From: an uncultured bacterium
GTDB lineage: Bacteria > Cyanobacteriota > Vampirovibrionia > Gastranaerophilales > Gastranaerophilaceae
NCBI GenBank assembly: GCA_902795965.1
Contig: CADBNI010000044.1
Location: 1 to 32,332, forward strand
DNA: 32,332 nt
Direction of reading: 5' to 3'
In this document: positions 1 to 6,761 of the stretch, piece by piece
Layout: every line of letters starts with the position of its first letter
Position numbering within the stretch: position 1 is the stretch's first letter
Program-made: the position numbers and the translations under genes
The notes under the pieces: model-generated
What the model was told of the DNA's origin: nothing
Database searches by the model: none
What the model saw: only the letters and a program-made list of their open reading frames with translations

Positions 1-1
1 A

Positions 2-775
2 AGCAGTATAACAAACGGGTCAAAATTGAAAAGTTTGGGACTCGGAACGGCAGGCACTGCAACGGTAGGTATAGTAACAGGTGACGGAGTACCTATGATT
101 ATGACGTATTCACCACAATGTACTCAGCTTGAACCTTCGACTACGTTCAGTTGGACAAGCGTAGACGGAAAACCCGTGACGAATGCTACCACAAACTGTA
201 TAAGTGCGATATTTGATATCAACGGCGGAACAGGACCTAACAGAATAGGAAAAGATGTCAGAACGTTGAATTCATTATTCGGTTCGGTACAATTTCCTGC
301 AACTCCTGCAACCAAAGCGGAATGTGAAGAATTACAAAAGAAAGGTCTTGTGAACGGATGCAGTTATGATTCCGATTATTATGCAGGAGCGGTAAAGAAA
401 TGTAACGAACTCGGACTTCACCTGCCGAGTTTTCAGACTTTAGCGGTAGTAGCGGGAGCAAGATACGGACGTACTGACATAGGACCGTATACCTTGATTA
501 TGGTGAACGGGTACGGCGGTTATGCAAACTGCGAGGACTACTACAAGTCCCACGATTATAACGGACGCCTTGCCTCAACCGACAAAATCATTTGCGTGGA
601 CGGAAGTAGCATACCGAACGGCGCAGATGCTCCTATCGTCCTGACCGGCTACTTTTGGTCGAGTTCCGAGAGGACGGCTACTACGGCCTTGGTACGCAAC
701 ATCTACTCGAACAGCAGCTCGTGGGGCGAGGGCAGCCGTATCTACAACTACGTTCCTCTGTGCGTAGGTGATTAG
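2..775 (+). CDS. Pilin-like protein with C-type-lectin-like C-terminus (5' truncated by window edge)
   Basis: The frame is open from base 2 with no stop, so the true start lies outside the window; the first in-frame start-like codon (TTG at 26) is not a convincing initiation site. The segment around DINGGTGPNRIGKDV resembles the 'D-NG-GPN-G-D' segment that I recall from prepilin-like (type II secretion/type IV pilin) proteins of Gastranaerophilales, whose hydrophobic N-terminal helix would be upstream. The C-terminal half, with paired Cys, LPS and FWSSSE, resembles DUF1566/FISUMP-type C-type-lectin folds. Likely secreted or surface-exposed. The last 42 residues, from GYFWSSSE to the stop, are encoded by DNA that is clearly more GC-rich (about 57 % in 661-774, versus about 38-43 % in 181-360) and rich in NNC codons; see the separate variable-repeat entry. 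Which pilus or adhesin it belongs to cannot be told from here. Confidence 0.7.
   Translation, partial: SSITNGSKLKSLGLGTAGTATVGIVTGDGVPMIMTYSPQCTQLEPSTTFSWTSVDGKPVTNATTNCISAIFDINGGTGPNRIGKDVRTLNSLFGSVQFPATPATKAECEELQKKGLVNGCSYDSDYYAGAVKKCNELGLHLPSFQTLAVVAGARYGRTDIGPYTLIMVNGYGGYANCEDYYKSHDYNGRLASTDKIICVDGSSIPNGADAPIVLTGYFWSSSERTATTALVRNIYSNSSSWGEGSRIYNYVPLCVGD
647..772 (+). other. Candidate variable repeat (VR) of a diversity-generating retroelement
   Basis: These bases encode the C-terminal ~42 residues of the pilin-like protein. In the 19 codons from CGC (698) to TAC (752), 14 end in C, and many are what adenine mutagenesis of AAC codons would give (AAC, ATC, TAC, AGC, GGC), in an otherwise AT-rich genome that favours A/T third positions. 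Position (3' end of a C-type-lectin-like gene) and the FWSSSE motif fit known DGR targets. No template repeat and no reverse transcriptase were found in the window, so this is an inference; an ordinary FISUMP/DUF1566 terminus with unusual composition is the alternative. Confidence 0.45.
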
Positions 776-836
776 TTTTTAAAGAGGTTTGATAAGTAAG
801 ATAAGTGTTATGTAAGTTCGATAAGTACTTATAAAT

Positions 837-870
837 AAACGGCATTGAGATTTTCTTGGTGCCGTTTTAT
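837..870 (+). terminator. Rho-independent terminator after the pilin-like gene
   Basis: An 8-bp stem, aaacggca (837-844) with tgccgttt (860-867), is followed by a T-rich tract. It lies 60 bases after the stop at 775, and nothing else nearby needs a terminator. The loop is rather long (15 bases). Between the stop and this hairpin are three copies of gataagta/g (791, 800, 820) and the 12-base palindrome ataagtacttat (821-832). Confidence 0.6.
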
Positions 871-945
871 TCTCCCCTCTCCCGCAGTTGTAACTCGCTT
901 TCGCTCGAACAACTGCTCCCTCTCCCTCAAGGGGCGAGGGAAAAG
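871..945 (+). repeat. Interspersed palindromic repeat, CTCCC/GAGGG family, intergenic copy
   Basis: Two adjacent hairpins: cagttgt (885-891) with acaactg (909-915), then ccctc...gaggg around 918-940. The same two-part architecture recurs inside the next gene at 1855-1930, and the second part alone recurs at 1378-1420 and 1658-1700. It has no coding potential of its own. Sequences of the type CTCCCTCTCCC-AAGGGG-GAGGG are widespread non-autonomous palindromic repeats in many bacterial genomes. Confidence 0.75.
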
Positions 946-951
946 TTTTCA

Positions 952-974
952 TGTCATTCCGTGACACGGAATCT
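952..974 (+). repeat. Short palindromic repeat, GTCATTCCGTGACACGGAATC type
   Basis: A perfect 7-bp stem, attccgt (956-962) with acggaat (966-972), sits directly after the CTCCC/GAGGG element. It resembles the common GTCATTCC...GGAATC class of dispersed repeats. No T tract follows, so it is unlikely to be a terminator for the upstream gene. Confidence 0.5.
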
Positions 975-992
975 ATCAATTTTATTAATAAT

Positions 993-1021
993 TTGCCACA
1001 GTAAATAAAAAAACATATAAT
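993..1021 (+). promoter_or_regulatory. Sigma-70-type promoter placing the start point at the ATG (leaderless)
   Basis: TTGCCA (993-998), a 17-base spacer and a perfect TATAAT (1016-1021). Only six bases separate the -10 box from the ATG at 1028, so the predicted transcription start coincides with or directly neighbours the start codon. No Shine-Dalgarno sequence is visible, which agrees with a leaderless mRNA. Confidence 0.7.
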
Positions 1022-1027
1022 ATTTAC

Positions 1028-2554
1028 ATGGCTAAATACGATATTATTATTGTCGGGGGCGGAACTGCGGGCTGTGCAGCCGCTTACACGGCAGGAAAAT
1101 CAGGGCTCAAAACCCTTTTAATAGAAAAGAAAATTCACCTTGGCGGAGCAATTACCTCAGGGCTTGTCGTTCCCGCAATGAAAGCGGGCGACAACCAAAT
1201 TAATACGGATTTTTTTAACGCACTTGTCGCTGAGCTAAAAAAACTTGGCGGGCAAATCACTTATCAAGGCAACGACGGCTGGTTTAATCCCGAATTGACA
1301 AAAATTGCACTTGATAATTTAATGCAAGATGCAGGTGTTGAAGTAGTTTTTGGTGCAACGGTTGAGGAGGTCAACCTTAGCCCCTCACCCCAACCCTCTC
1401 CCCAAAGGGGCGAGGGAATGAAACATATTTCATCGCTAAAAATATTATCGCCATATAACTGCTCGTTACAAAACTGCAGAAATATATTATCTGAACCTAT
1501 CGAAACGAGATATGTAATTGACACAACAGGAGATTGCGAAATCGGAAAACTTTGCGGGTGCGAGTTTTGGGATTGTCATTCTGAGCCGAACCGTAAACAG
1601 ATTCTTCGCTATGCTCAGAATGACGTGAAAGGCGAAGAATCTAATATTAATCAATATTCCCACTCTCCCCACCCCTCCCCCTCAAGGGGGGAGGGAGCTG
1701 CGCCCACGCACCTGTTCTTAGGAGGAGAGGTGGCTTTGTCACAGCCTGTAAGTCTGCGGTTTATCATGAGCAACATAGACCTAAAGGCCTTTTCAGAATG
1801 GATTTTGGAGCTTGATAAGGACAGAAGTGTTACTACTGCAGAGTATTACCTCACCCGCGGTTGTAATGCTCATTCTTCGCAAACAACCGCTCCCTCTCCT
1901 ACCGAAAAAAGCTGTAGGAGAGGGGAACATGAAATTCACCTTTCTACCGCATATACCTGGGATAGCGGGAAAAACTGGGCATTAAAGCCTTTATTTGATG
2001 ATGCGGTTGAAAAAGGTATTCTAAAAGACGCTGACCGCAACTATTTTCAAATATTTACCGTTGCGGGAATGCCTGATGCGGTCGCTTTCAACTGTCCGCG
2101 AATACTTGAACCCGAAAGTCTTACTGATGCCGTACAACAAGGCAGGCAAAGCATTTTGCGCATTTCTGATTTTTGCAAAAAATATCTTAAAGGATTTGAA
2201 AATGCTTATATCTCAAACATTGCGGACGAACTCGGAGTGCGCGTTTCAAACCGCATAAAAGGGAAATATGTCTACACCGTTGACGATTTAAAATCGGGTA
2301 AAAAGTTTGAAAACCCGGTTGTAATTTCCAATTACCCCGTAGATGTTCATTCCGCGAAAAAAGATGCCTCAACGCTTGAAAAAGTGCAAGATTATCAGCT
2401 TCCCGTCGAAAGTCTTATGTCTGCGGACATAGAAAACCTTTTTGTAGCGGGCAGATGTCTGTCGGCGGATTTTATGGCGCAAGGCGCGTTGCGAGTTCAA
2501 CCAAACTGCTTTGCAATGGGGGAAGGATTGGTGAAATATATTAGGCAGCTATGA
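1028..2554 (+). CDS. FAD-dependent oxidoreductase (FAD_oxidored family) with four in-frame repeat insertions
   Basis: The N-terminus has a Rossmann FAD-binding motif, IIIVGGGTAGCAAA (residues 7-20, GxGxxG-type), an IEK acidic segment at the end of the second strand and LGGAITSGLV, as in PF12831-type enzymes. A conserved core resumes at YVIDTTGD, SLRFIMSN, FTVAGMPDAVAFNCPRI and, at the C-terminus, ENLFVAGRCLSADFMAQGALRVQPNC (the FAD-contacting end of the fold). The substrate is unknown. Between these blocks lie low-complexity stretches that do not look like enzyme: SPSPQPSPQRGEG (about 118-131), CHSEPNRKQILRYAQND (about 182-206), SPHPSPSRGEG (about 211-225) and APSPTEKSCRRGE (about 276-301). 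Each corresponds exactly to a palindromic DNA repeat and each preserves the frame, giving 508 residues where about 430-450 would be expected. The repeats probably form surface loops, or the gene is on the way to decay; the open frame and intact C-terminal motif favour the first. It may be translated from a leaderless mRNA. Confidence 0.88.
   Translation: MAKYDIIIVGGGTAGCAAAYTAGKSGLKTLLIEKKIHLGGAITSGLVVPAMKAGDNQINTDFFNALVAELKKLGGQITYQGNDGWFNPELTKIALDNLMQDAGVEVVFGATVEEVNLSPSPQPSPQRGEGMKHISSLKILSPYNCSLQNCRNILSEPIETRYVIDTTGDCEIGKLCGCEFWDCHSEPNRKQILRYAQNDVKGEESNINQYSHSPHPSPSRGEGAAPTHLFLGGEVALSQPVSLRFIMSNIDLKAFSEWILELDKDRSVTTAEYYLTRGCNAHSSQTTAPSPTEKSCRRGEHEIHLSTAYTWDSGKNWALKPLFDDAVEKGILKDADRNYFQIFTVAGMPDAVAFNCPRILEPESLTDAVQQGRQSILRISDFCKKYLKGFENAYISNIADELGVRVSNRIKGKYVYTVDDLKSGKKFENPVVISNYPVDVHSAKKDASTLEKVQDYQLPVESLMSADIENLFVAGRCLSADFMAQGALRVQPNCFAMGEGLVKYIRQL
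1378..1420 (+). repeat. CTCCC/GAGGG repeat inserted in frame in the oxidoreductase gene (copy 1)
   Basis: The core is ccctctcccc (1395-1404) facing ggggcgaggg (1408-1417), preceded by cccctcacccc. Same family as 871-945. It encodes SPSPQPSPQRGEG and interrupts the protein just after VEEVN, where homologues run directly into the next beta strand. Confidence 0.75.
1572..1645 (+). repeat. GTCATTCTGAG/GAAGAATCT repeat inserted in frame (copy 2)
   Basis: Two interleaved perfect 11-base inverted repeats: gtcattctgag (1575-1585) with ctcagaatgac (1614-1624), and agattcttcgc (1599-1609) with gcgaagaatct (1632-1642). Arm order is B-A-B'-A'. It encodes CHSEPNRKQILRYAQND, the peptide signature typical of this widespread repeat when it is translated. 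A second copy precedes rpsE at 7371-7442. Confidence 0.85.
1658..1700 (+). repeat. CTCCC/GAGGG repeat inserted in frame (copy 3)
   Basis: A C-rich arm (about 1665-1682) faces a G-rich arm (1685-1696) across a caa loop; it encodes SPHPSPSRGEG. It lies only about 15 bases after the preceding repeat, so two different repeat families are stacked in one insertion hot spot. The enzyme sequence resumes near QPVSLRF. Confidence 0.75.
1855..1930 (+). repeat. CTCCC/GAGGG repeat inserted in frame (copy 4, two-hairpin form)
   Basis: The hairpin ggttgt...acaacc (about 1859-1888) is followed by the perfect 11-bp stem ccctctcctac (1892-1902) with gtaggagaggg (1914-1924). The order and spacing match the intergenic copy at 871-945, so this is a full-length element. 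It encodes the stretch around APSPTEKSCRRGE. Confidence 0.75.
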
Positions 2555-2601
2555 AGCTGAGTCTAATAAAATCTAAACTGCCTAACTTCTGAGCTTCTTA
2601 G
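2541..2601 (+). repeat. Hairpins at the convergent 3' ends
   Basis: ttaggcag (2541-2548, last codons of the oxidoreductase) pairs with ctgcctaa (2578-2585); a second, overlapping pairing is cctaa (2581-2585) with ttagg (2597-2601). No clear T tract follows, so its role as a terminator between the two convergent genes is uncertain. Confidence 0.35.
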
Positions 2602-3959
2602 GTGCTTTCCTCTGTTTTGCTCGCCAATATCTGTGCAGCGTTCAATAAAGGATCAATGGTCGGAGAATACGGCGGAGCATATGTAATATCGTTGTTATAA
2701 AAATCTCTCGCGCTCATACGAGCCAAAAGTGCCGAAGTTACAACATTAACCCTTTTATCTGCATCACCCGCTCCAACCGCCTGACAACCCAAAAGCAGTC
2801 CTGTTGTCTTGTCTGCAACAAGTTTTAGCGTAATATTGTTTGCATCAGGCATAAATCCGACCTTATCATATTTTGTTACCGTCACAAAAACGGGATTATA
2901 CCCGGAATTTTCAGCCTCACGAACGGTTAAGCCCGTCATAGACATGGTAAGTGAAAGACATCTTGTGACCGCAGAGCCTAAAACTCCTTTAAAAATATCG
3001 TTACCGCCAGATACATTGATGGCAGCGGTTCTTCCTTCTTTATTGGCGGTTGAGCCGAGCGGAATCCAACTCATTTTTCCCGTAACAATCATTCTGTCCT
3101 CACAACAGTCACCGCAAGCATAAATATCTTCAAAATTTGTCTGCATTCGTTCATTAACTTTTATGGCACCCGTTTCACCGACTTCAATTCCCGATTCACA
3201 AGCAATTTCGGAATTAGGTCTTACACCCGAAGCAATAATCACCAAATCAGCGGGAATATCCTTGCCCGAAAGCGTTTTTACGGATTTAACACCGTTATTG
3301 TCACCCGAAAATTCGGTAACAATTTCTGACGTAAGTATTTCAAATCTGTCATTTGCGCATTCGGTCAACTGCTTTAAAATCAATTCCGACATATCTTCGT
3401 CGAAACGCTTCATAATGTGTGTACCGTGTTCCAAAAGCGTTACTTTTAAATTCTGTCTGACGAGTGCTTCAACGAGTTCAAGTCCGATATATCCGCCCCC
3501 GATTATAACGGCATTTTTTGATTTTAAAACTTGGTTTTTGATATTTATACCGTCCTCAATTTTTCTTAAGGTAAAAATATTTTTTAAATCAAGATTTTTA
3601 ATGTTCGGAATAAAAGGTCTTGCACCCGTTGCGATTATCAATTTGTCGTAATCAGTAAGAAATGCGCGATTGTTGTCAAAATCTTCAATCAAAACCTGTT
3701 TATAATGCGGAAGAATTTTTGTTGCTTTGTTTCTCAAATGAACGTGAATATTTTTTTCTTCAAATTCTTCGGGAGAGCGCACCAACAGTTGCCTGTAATC
3801 CTCAAAATTACCTTCAATGTAATAAGGCAATCCGCAAGAAGAATAAGAAATATGTGTGTCGTCCGTATAAAGATTAATTTCCGCATCAGGGAGCATTCTG
3901 CGCGCTTTTGCGGCAGCTTTTGCGCCTGCTGCAACTCCGCCTAAAATTATAATTTTCAT
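2598..3959 (-). CDS. CoA-disulfide reductase / NADH oxidase family flavoprotein
   Basis: A 453-residue pyridine nucleotide-disulfide oxidoreductase. It has an FAD-binding GGVAAG near residue 8, the single redox cysteine Cys42 in SYSSCGLPYY (the CoADR/Nox signature, one Cys in place of the CxxxxC pair), an NAD(P)H-binding GGGYIGLE at about 152-159, a second FAD motif with YACGDCCED, and a C-terminal dimerisation domain containing YAPPYSPTIDPL. Members reduce CoA disulfides or related low-molecular-weight disulfides or polysulfides, or reduce O2 with NAD(P)H; the exact substrate cannot be read here. No rhodanese domain is fused. It lies 55 bases downstream of the ABC permease gene on the same strand and could be co-transcribed. 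No strong Shine-Dalgarno is visible: TATATT-N6-ATG precedes the start, but without a good -35 box. Confidence 0.88.
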   Translation of the reverse strand: MKIIILGGVAAGAKAAAKARRMLPDAEINLYTDDTHISYSSCGLPYYIEGNFEDYRQLLVRSPEEFEEKNIHVHLRNKATKILPHYKQVLIEDFDNNRAFLTDYDKLIIATGARPFIPNIKNLDLKNIFTLRKIEDGINIKNQVLKSKNAVIIGGGYIGLELVEALVRQNLKVTLLEHGTHIMKRFDEDMSELILKQLTECANDRFEILTSEIVTEFSGDNNGVKSVKTLSGKDIPADLVIIASGVRPNSEIACESGIEVGETGAIKVNERMQTNFEDIYACGDCCEDRMIVTGKMSWIPLGSTANKEGRTAAINVSGGNDIFKGVLGSAVTRCLSLTMSMTGLTVREAENSGYNPVFVTVTKYDKVGFMPDANNITLKLVADKTTGLLLGCQAVGAGDADKRVNVVTSALLARMSARDFYNNDITYAPPYSPTIDPLLNAAQILASKTEEST

Positions 3960-4014
3960 AACCTGAATATAACGTTCTGATAAATTTTAAACATCAGCCG
4001 ATAAGATATAATAT

Positions 4015-4896
4015 TTATTCTTCGTTATAAACTAATTTTTTGCGCAAATTCCACTGAATTAAGGTCAAAACTAATATTATTGTAAACAAAACGTAGGCGA
4101 TTGCTGAGGCTTTTCCTACATTAAAAAATTCAAACGCATTTTGATAAATGGCATAAACCAAAACATTTGTACTGTTAAGCGGACCGCCCTCCGTCATAAG
4201 ATAAATCAGGTCAAACACCTGAAAAGAACTTATTGCCGTGATTATTACCACAAAAAATATAGTGGGCGACAACAACGGAACCGTAACATTTTTGAAAGTT
4301 TGAAAAGAATTTGCTCCGTCAATTTTTGCCGCCTCAAACATACTCTGGGAAATACCGCTCAAAGATGACAAAAATATTACCATATTGTACCCGATAAGTT
4401 TCCAAACCGAAACAATTATCATTGCACTCATTGCAAAATGTGTATCATATAACCAATTTATATTGAGATGCAAAATATGATTTAACATTCCGATATTCGG
4501 GTCAAATATCCATTCCCAAATTATACCGACTACAATCATAGGAGTAATAAACGGCAAAAAATAAGCGGTTTTATAAAATTCAGATCCCCTGATTTTTGAA
4601 TTTAATATGCAGGCCAATATTAACGGTATAATAACCCCGAAAACTGATGTCGAAACCGCAAAAACAATCGTATTCCAAAAAATTTGAAAGAAAACACTAT
4701 CAGAAAATATTTCCTTGTAATTATCAAATCCGACAAATTGTATCGGATTTAACAAATCCCATTTGGCAAAACTTAAACCGAATGAGCAAATAACGGGAAT
4801 TATAATAAAAATCAAAGTTCCTAACAGTGCAGGCAAAATAAAAATCAGACCCGCAAATTTTTCCGTATTAAATATTGAATTAATAAAATTTTTCAT
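4015..4896 (-). CDS. Sugar ABC transporter permease (MalF/UgpA type)
   Basis: A 293-residue membrane protein with about six predicted transmembrane helices and the binding-protein-dependent permease signature EAAKIDGANSFQTF (EAA at 188-190, Gly194) followed by VPLLSP, which docks the ATPase. Family members import sugars, glycerol phosphate or related solutes together with a second permease, a solute-binding lipoprotein and an ATPase. None of these partners is adjacent, which is unusual because they are normally encoded together; they must be elsewhere, or the locus has been rearranged. The upstream side is a 340-base repeat-rich gap. The start has no convincing Shine-Dalgarno sequence. Confidence 0.9.
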   Translation of the reverse strand: MKNFINSIFNTEKFAGLIFILPALLGTLIFIIIPVICSFGLSFAKWDLLNPIQFVGFDNYKEIFSDSVFFQIFWNTIVFAVSTSVFGVIIPLILACILNSKIRGSEFYKTAYFLPFITPMIVVGIIWEWIFDPNIGMLNHILHLNINWLYDTHFAMSAMIIVSVWKLIGYNMVIFLSSLSGISQSMFEAAKIDGANSFQTFKNVTVPLLSPTIFFVVIITAISSFQVFDLIYLMTEGGPLNSTNVLVYAIYQNAFEFFNVGKASAIAYVLFTIILVLTLIQWNLRKKLVYNEE

Positions 4897-4926
4897 AATT
4901 TGCCGTTATTGATATATTCATTTAGC

Positions 4927-4984
4927 GGGGCTTATGCAGCCCCTGCACCCAGCAGTTTCTTTCTTGTACCGACAAGAAAGAAAC
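4927..4984 (+). repeat. Two adjacent hairpins, second with a perfect 13-bp stem
   Basis: ggggct (4927-4932) pairs with agcccc (4938-4943). gtttctttcttgt (4955-4967) pairs perfectly with acaagaaagaaac (4972-4984) across an accg loop. The second belongs to a common dispersed repeat type (GTTTCTTTCTTGT-ACAAGAAAGAAAC). Confidence 0.7.
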
Positions 4985-5060
4985 CAAAGAAACTCCCGAC
5001 CTGCTCCTCGTTCATATCAAATGTAATTGTTCGGCTAAAGGCTCGTAAACTCGCTATACT

Positions 5061-5102
5061 GTCATTGCGAGCGAGCCAAAGGATTGGCTCGCGTGGCAAT
5101 CC
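5061..5102 (+). repeat. Palindromic repeat, GTCATTGCGAGCGAGCC type
   Basis: The core stem gcgagcca (5071-5078) with tggctcgc (5085-5092) is extended outward by attgc (5064-5068) with gcaat (5096-5100). This GTCATTGCGAGC...GGCAATCC sequence is a widespread bacterial palindromic repeat. Confidence 0.75.
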
Positions 5103-5237
5103 AGCTTTTGATTATACTTTACCGCTCAAACAATACGAGCCTCTGTTGTTTCCTCACAAACATTTGATTATTCACTTCGTCAAAGGTCGGTTTTATTTGT
5201 TTATGATAATATAAAAATAAAAAAGGGAGAATAGTAT

Positions 5238-6716
5238 ATGCAAAAATATGAACATGCTTTCGGAAAAAACGATATAAGAGGGATTTACGGAGAAGATATA
5301 ACGGAAGAACTTTATTATAATACGGGTATCGGATTTGTTAATTGGCTGAAAAAACAGTCCGGACTGAATGAAAATGATATTTGGATTACCGTAACAAAAG
5401 ATGCAAGACTTCATTCAACATCTCTTGAAACAGCTTTGACCGACGGCATTTCATCAACAGGTGCGCATGTGGTTAAATTGGGGCTTGCGCCGACACCAAT
5501 CGGATATTATTCTGAAGTTGTCGGACTTCCTAAAGATATAACGGACGGAAAAGATATCACCGCCGCAGCAATTATTACCGCAAGTCACAATCCTAAAGAG
5601 TATAACGGTTTGAAAATGACTTTTGCAAAACGGACGTTGACGGAAAGTCAAATTGCCGAAGTTAAAGAAGAAACATTTAAGATGCTGAGAAACCAAGCAG
5701 CTAAGCAGCTAAGTGAAGGAACAGTAAAAGAATATAATATTATCCCGGACTATATTTCTGAAATGAAATCAAAATTCGGACGAATTGGTGAAGGGGTAAA
5801 GGTTGTTGTCGATAGTGCAAACGCAACCGGTGGTATTGTTGGACCACAACTCTACAGAGAGCTTGGTTGTGAAGTTATTGAACTTTTTTCCGAACCTGAC
5901 GGAAATTTTCCCAATCACCACCCTAATCCGAGTGTTGAAAAAACTCTTGATACGCTTAAACAGGTTGTTGTCGAAAACAAAGCCGATATCGGAATTGCTT
6001 ATGACGGCGACAGTGACAGAATAGGAATTATAGACAGTGAAGGGAGATTTTTGACGGGTGATAAATTATTGTTGATTTATGCTCAGGATTTGATTGCAGA
6101 CTGCAAAAAGAAAAATATTGTACCGACTGTCGTAAGCGAAGTTAAATGTTCACAGGTTTTATATGATGAAATCAACCGTCTTGGCGGTAAAGCCGTTATG
6201 TGCAAAACAGGTCACGGATATATCAAATCAATGATGAAAGAAACAAATGCACTTTTGGCAGGCGAAATGAGCGGTCACACATTTTTTAAAGACAGATATT
6301 ACGGGTTTGATGATGCGGTTTATGCAGGTTGCAGAATTATAGAAATTATCGCTAAGAATAAGAATATAAACCCTGAATTCAAAATAAGCGATATGCTGAA
6401 AGCCTTTGATAACGTTTATTCTTCCCCCGAAGTGCGTTATCCCTGTCCGAACGAACTTAAAAAATCTACTTTGGAAAACGTAAAAAAAGCGGTTGAAAAT
6501 GATAAAAATATTTTTGGTTCGGAAATTAAAGATATCATTACACTTGACGGTATGAGAATTGTTTTTGACGGCGGTTTTGCGCTAATCAGACAAAGCAATA
6601 CGGAACCCGTTTTTACGTTGCGTTTTGAGGCAAAAACAAAGGACGAATGTGAAAGATTTAAAAATGTTATGACGGGGATTCTTGATGAAATTTTGCAAAA
6701 AAATTTAACAATTTAG
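5238..6716 (+). CDS. manB: Phosphomannomutase / phosphoglucomutase (alpha-D-phosphohexomutase family)
   Basis: A 492-residue enzyme interconverting hexose 6- and 1-phosphates in the cytoplasm. All four family signatures are present: the phosphoserine loop TASHNP (Ser116), the Mg2+ loop DGDSDR (255-260), the sugar-specificity loop GEMSGH and the phosphate-binding RQSNTEP near the C-terminus. The GEMSGH form is shared by enzymes that accept mannose and glucose phosphates, so the substrate preference is open. The start is supported by the ribosome-binding sequence aaaaagggag ten bases upstream. With glgC (17386-18621) it could supply glucose-1-phosphate for glycogen, or mannose-1-phosphate for surface glycans. 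The stretch 5690-5715 contains a short agctaag repeat. Confidence 0.92.
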   Translation: MQKYEHAFGKNDIRGIYGEDITEELYYNTGIGFVNWLKKQSGLNENDIWITVTKDARLHSTSLETALTDGISSTGAHVVKLGLAPTPIGYYSEVVGLPKDITDGKDITAAAIITASHNPKEYNGLKMTFAKRTLTESQIAEVKEETFKMLRNQAAKQLSEGTVKEYNIIPDYISEMKSKFGRIGEGVKVVVDSANATGGIVGPQLYRELGCEVIELFSEPDGNFPNHHPNPSVEKTLDTLKQVVVENKADIGIAYDGDSDRIGIIDSEGRFLTGDKLLLIYAQDLIADCKKKNIVPTVVSEVKCSQVLYDEINRLGGKAVMCKTGHGYIKSMMKETNALLAGEMSGHTFFKDRYYGFDDAVYAGCRIIEIIAKNKNINPEFKISDMLKAFDNVYSSPEVRYPCPNELKKSTLENVKKAVENDKNIFGSEIKDIITLDGMRIVFDGGFALIRQSNTEPVFTLRFEAKTKDECERFKNVMTGILDEILQKNLTI

Positions 6717-6761
6717 CAAAAAATATTTTTTCCGATTTTAAAATTAAAAAAGGATATAAAT

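Larger units (their letters stand above)
4897..5237. other. Gene-free gap holding several palindromic repeats
   Basis: No credible gene is present. The gap separates the divergent ABC permease and phosphohexomutase genes, so both promoters should be here, but I could not place either confidently. Most of the gap is made of repeats: hairpins at 4927-4943 and 4955-4984, an 8-base inverted pair ggctcgta (5040-5047) with tacgagcc (5133-5140), and nested inside it the 5061-5102 element. A sequence open on the plus strand over 4900-5214 is a by-product of these repeats. Confidence 0.7.

Noticed and set aside
1264-1672. Minus-strand open frames across the oxidoreductase gene
   Set aside because: They arise from the palindromic repeats read in reverse and from the shadow of the FAD gene.
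1028-2554. Pseudogene call for the FAD oxidoreductase
   Set aside because: The frame is fully open for 508 codons, with intact N-terminal FAD motif and C-terminal signature and a consensus promoter; decay would be expected to leave stops or frameshifts.
3163-3651. Long plus-strand open frame (162 codons) antisense to the CoA-disulfide-reductase-like gene
   Set aside because: Codon-shadow of the real minus-strand gene; low-complexity Ser/Pro/Ile composition and no ribosome-binding site.
4900-5214. Open frame on the plus strand coding a 104-residue peptide (PSSFFLVPTRKKPKKLP...)
   Set aside because: Composed of palindromic repeats, no ribosome-binding site, no family resemblance; such peptides are typical translated-repeat artefacts.
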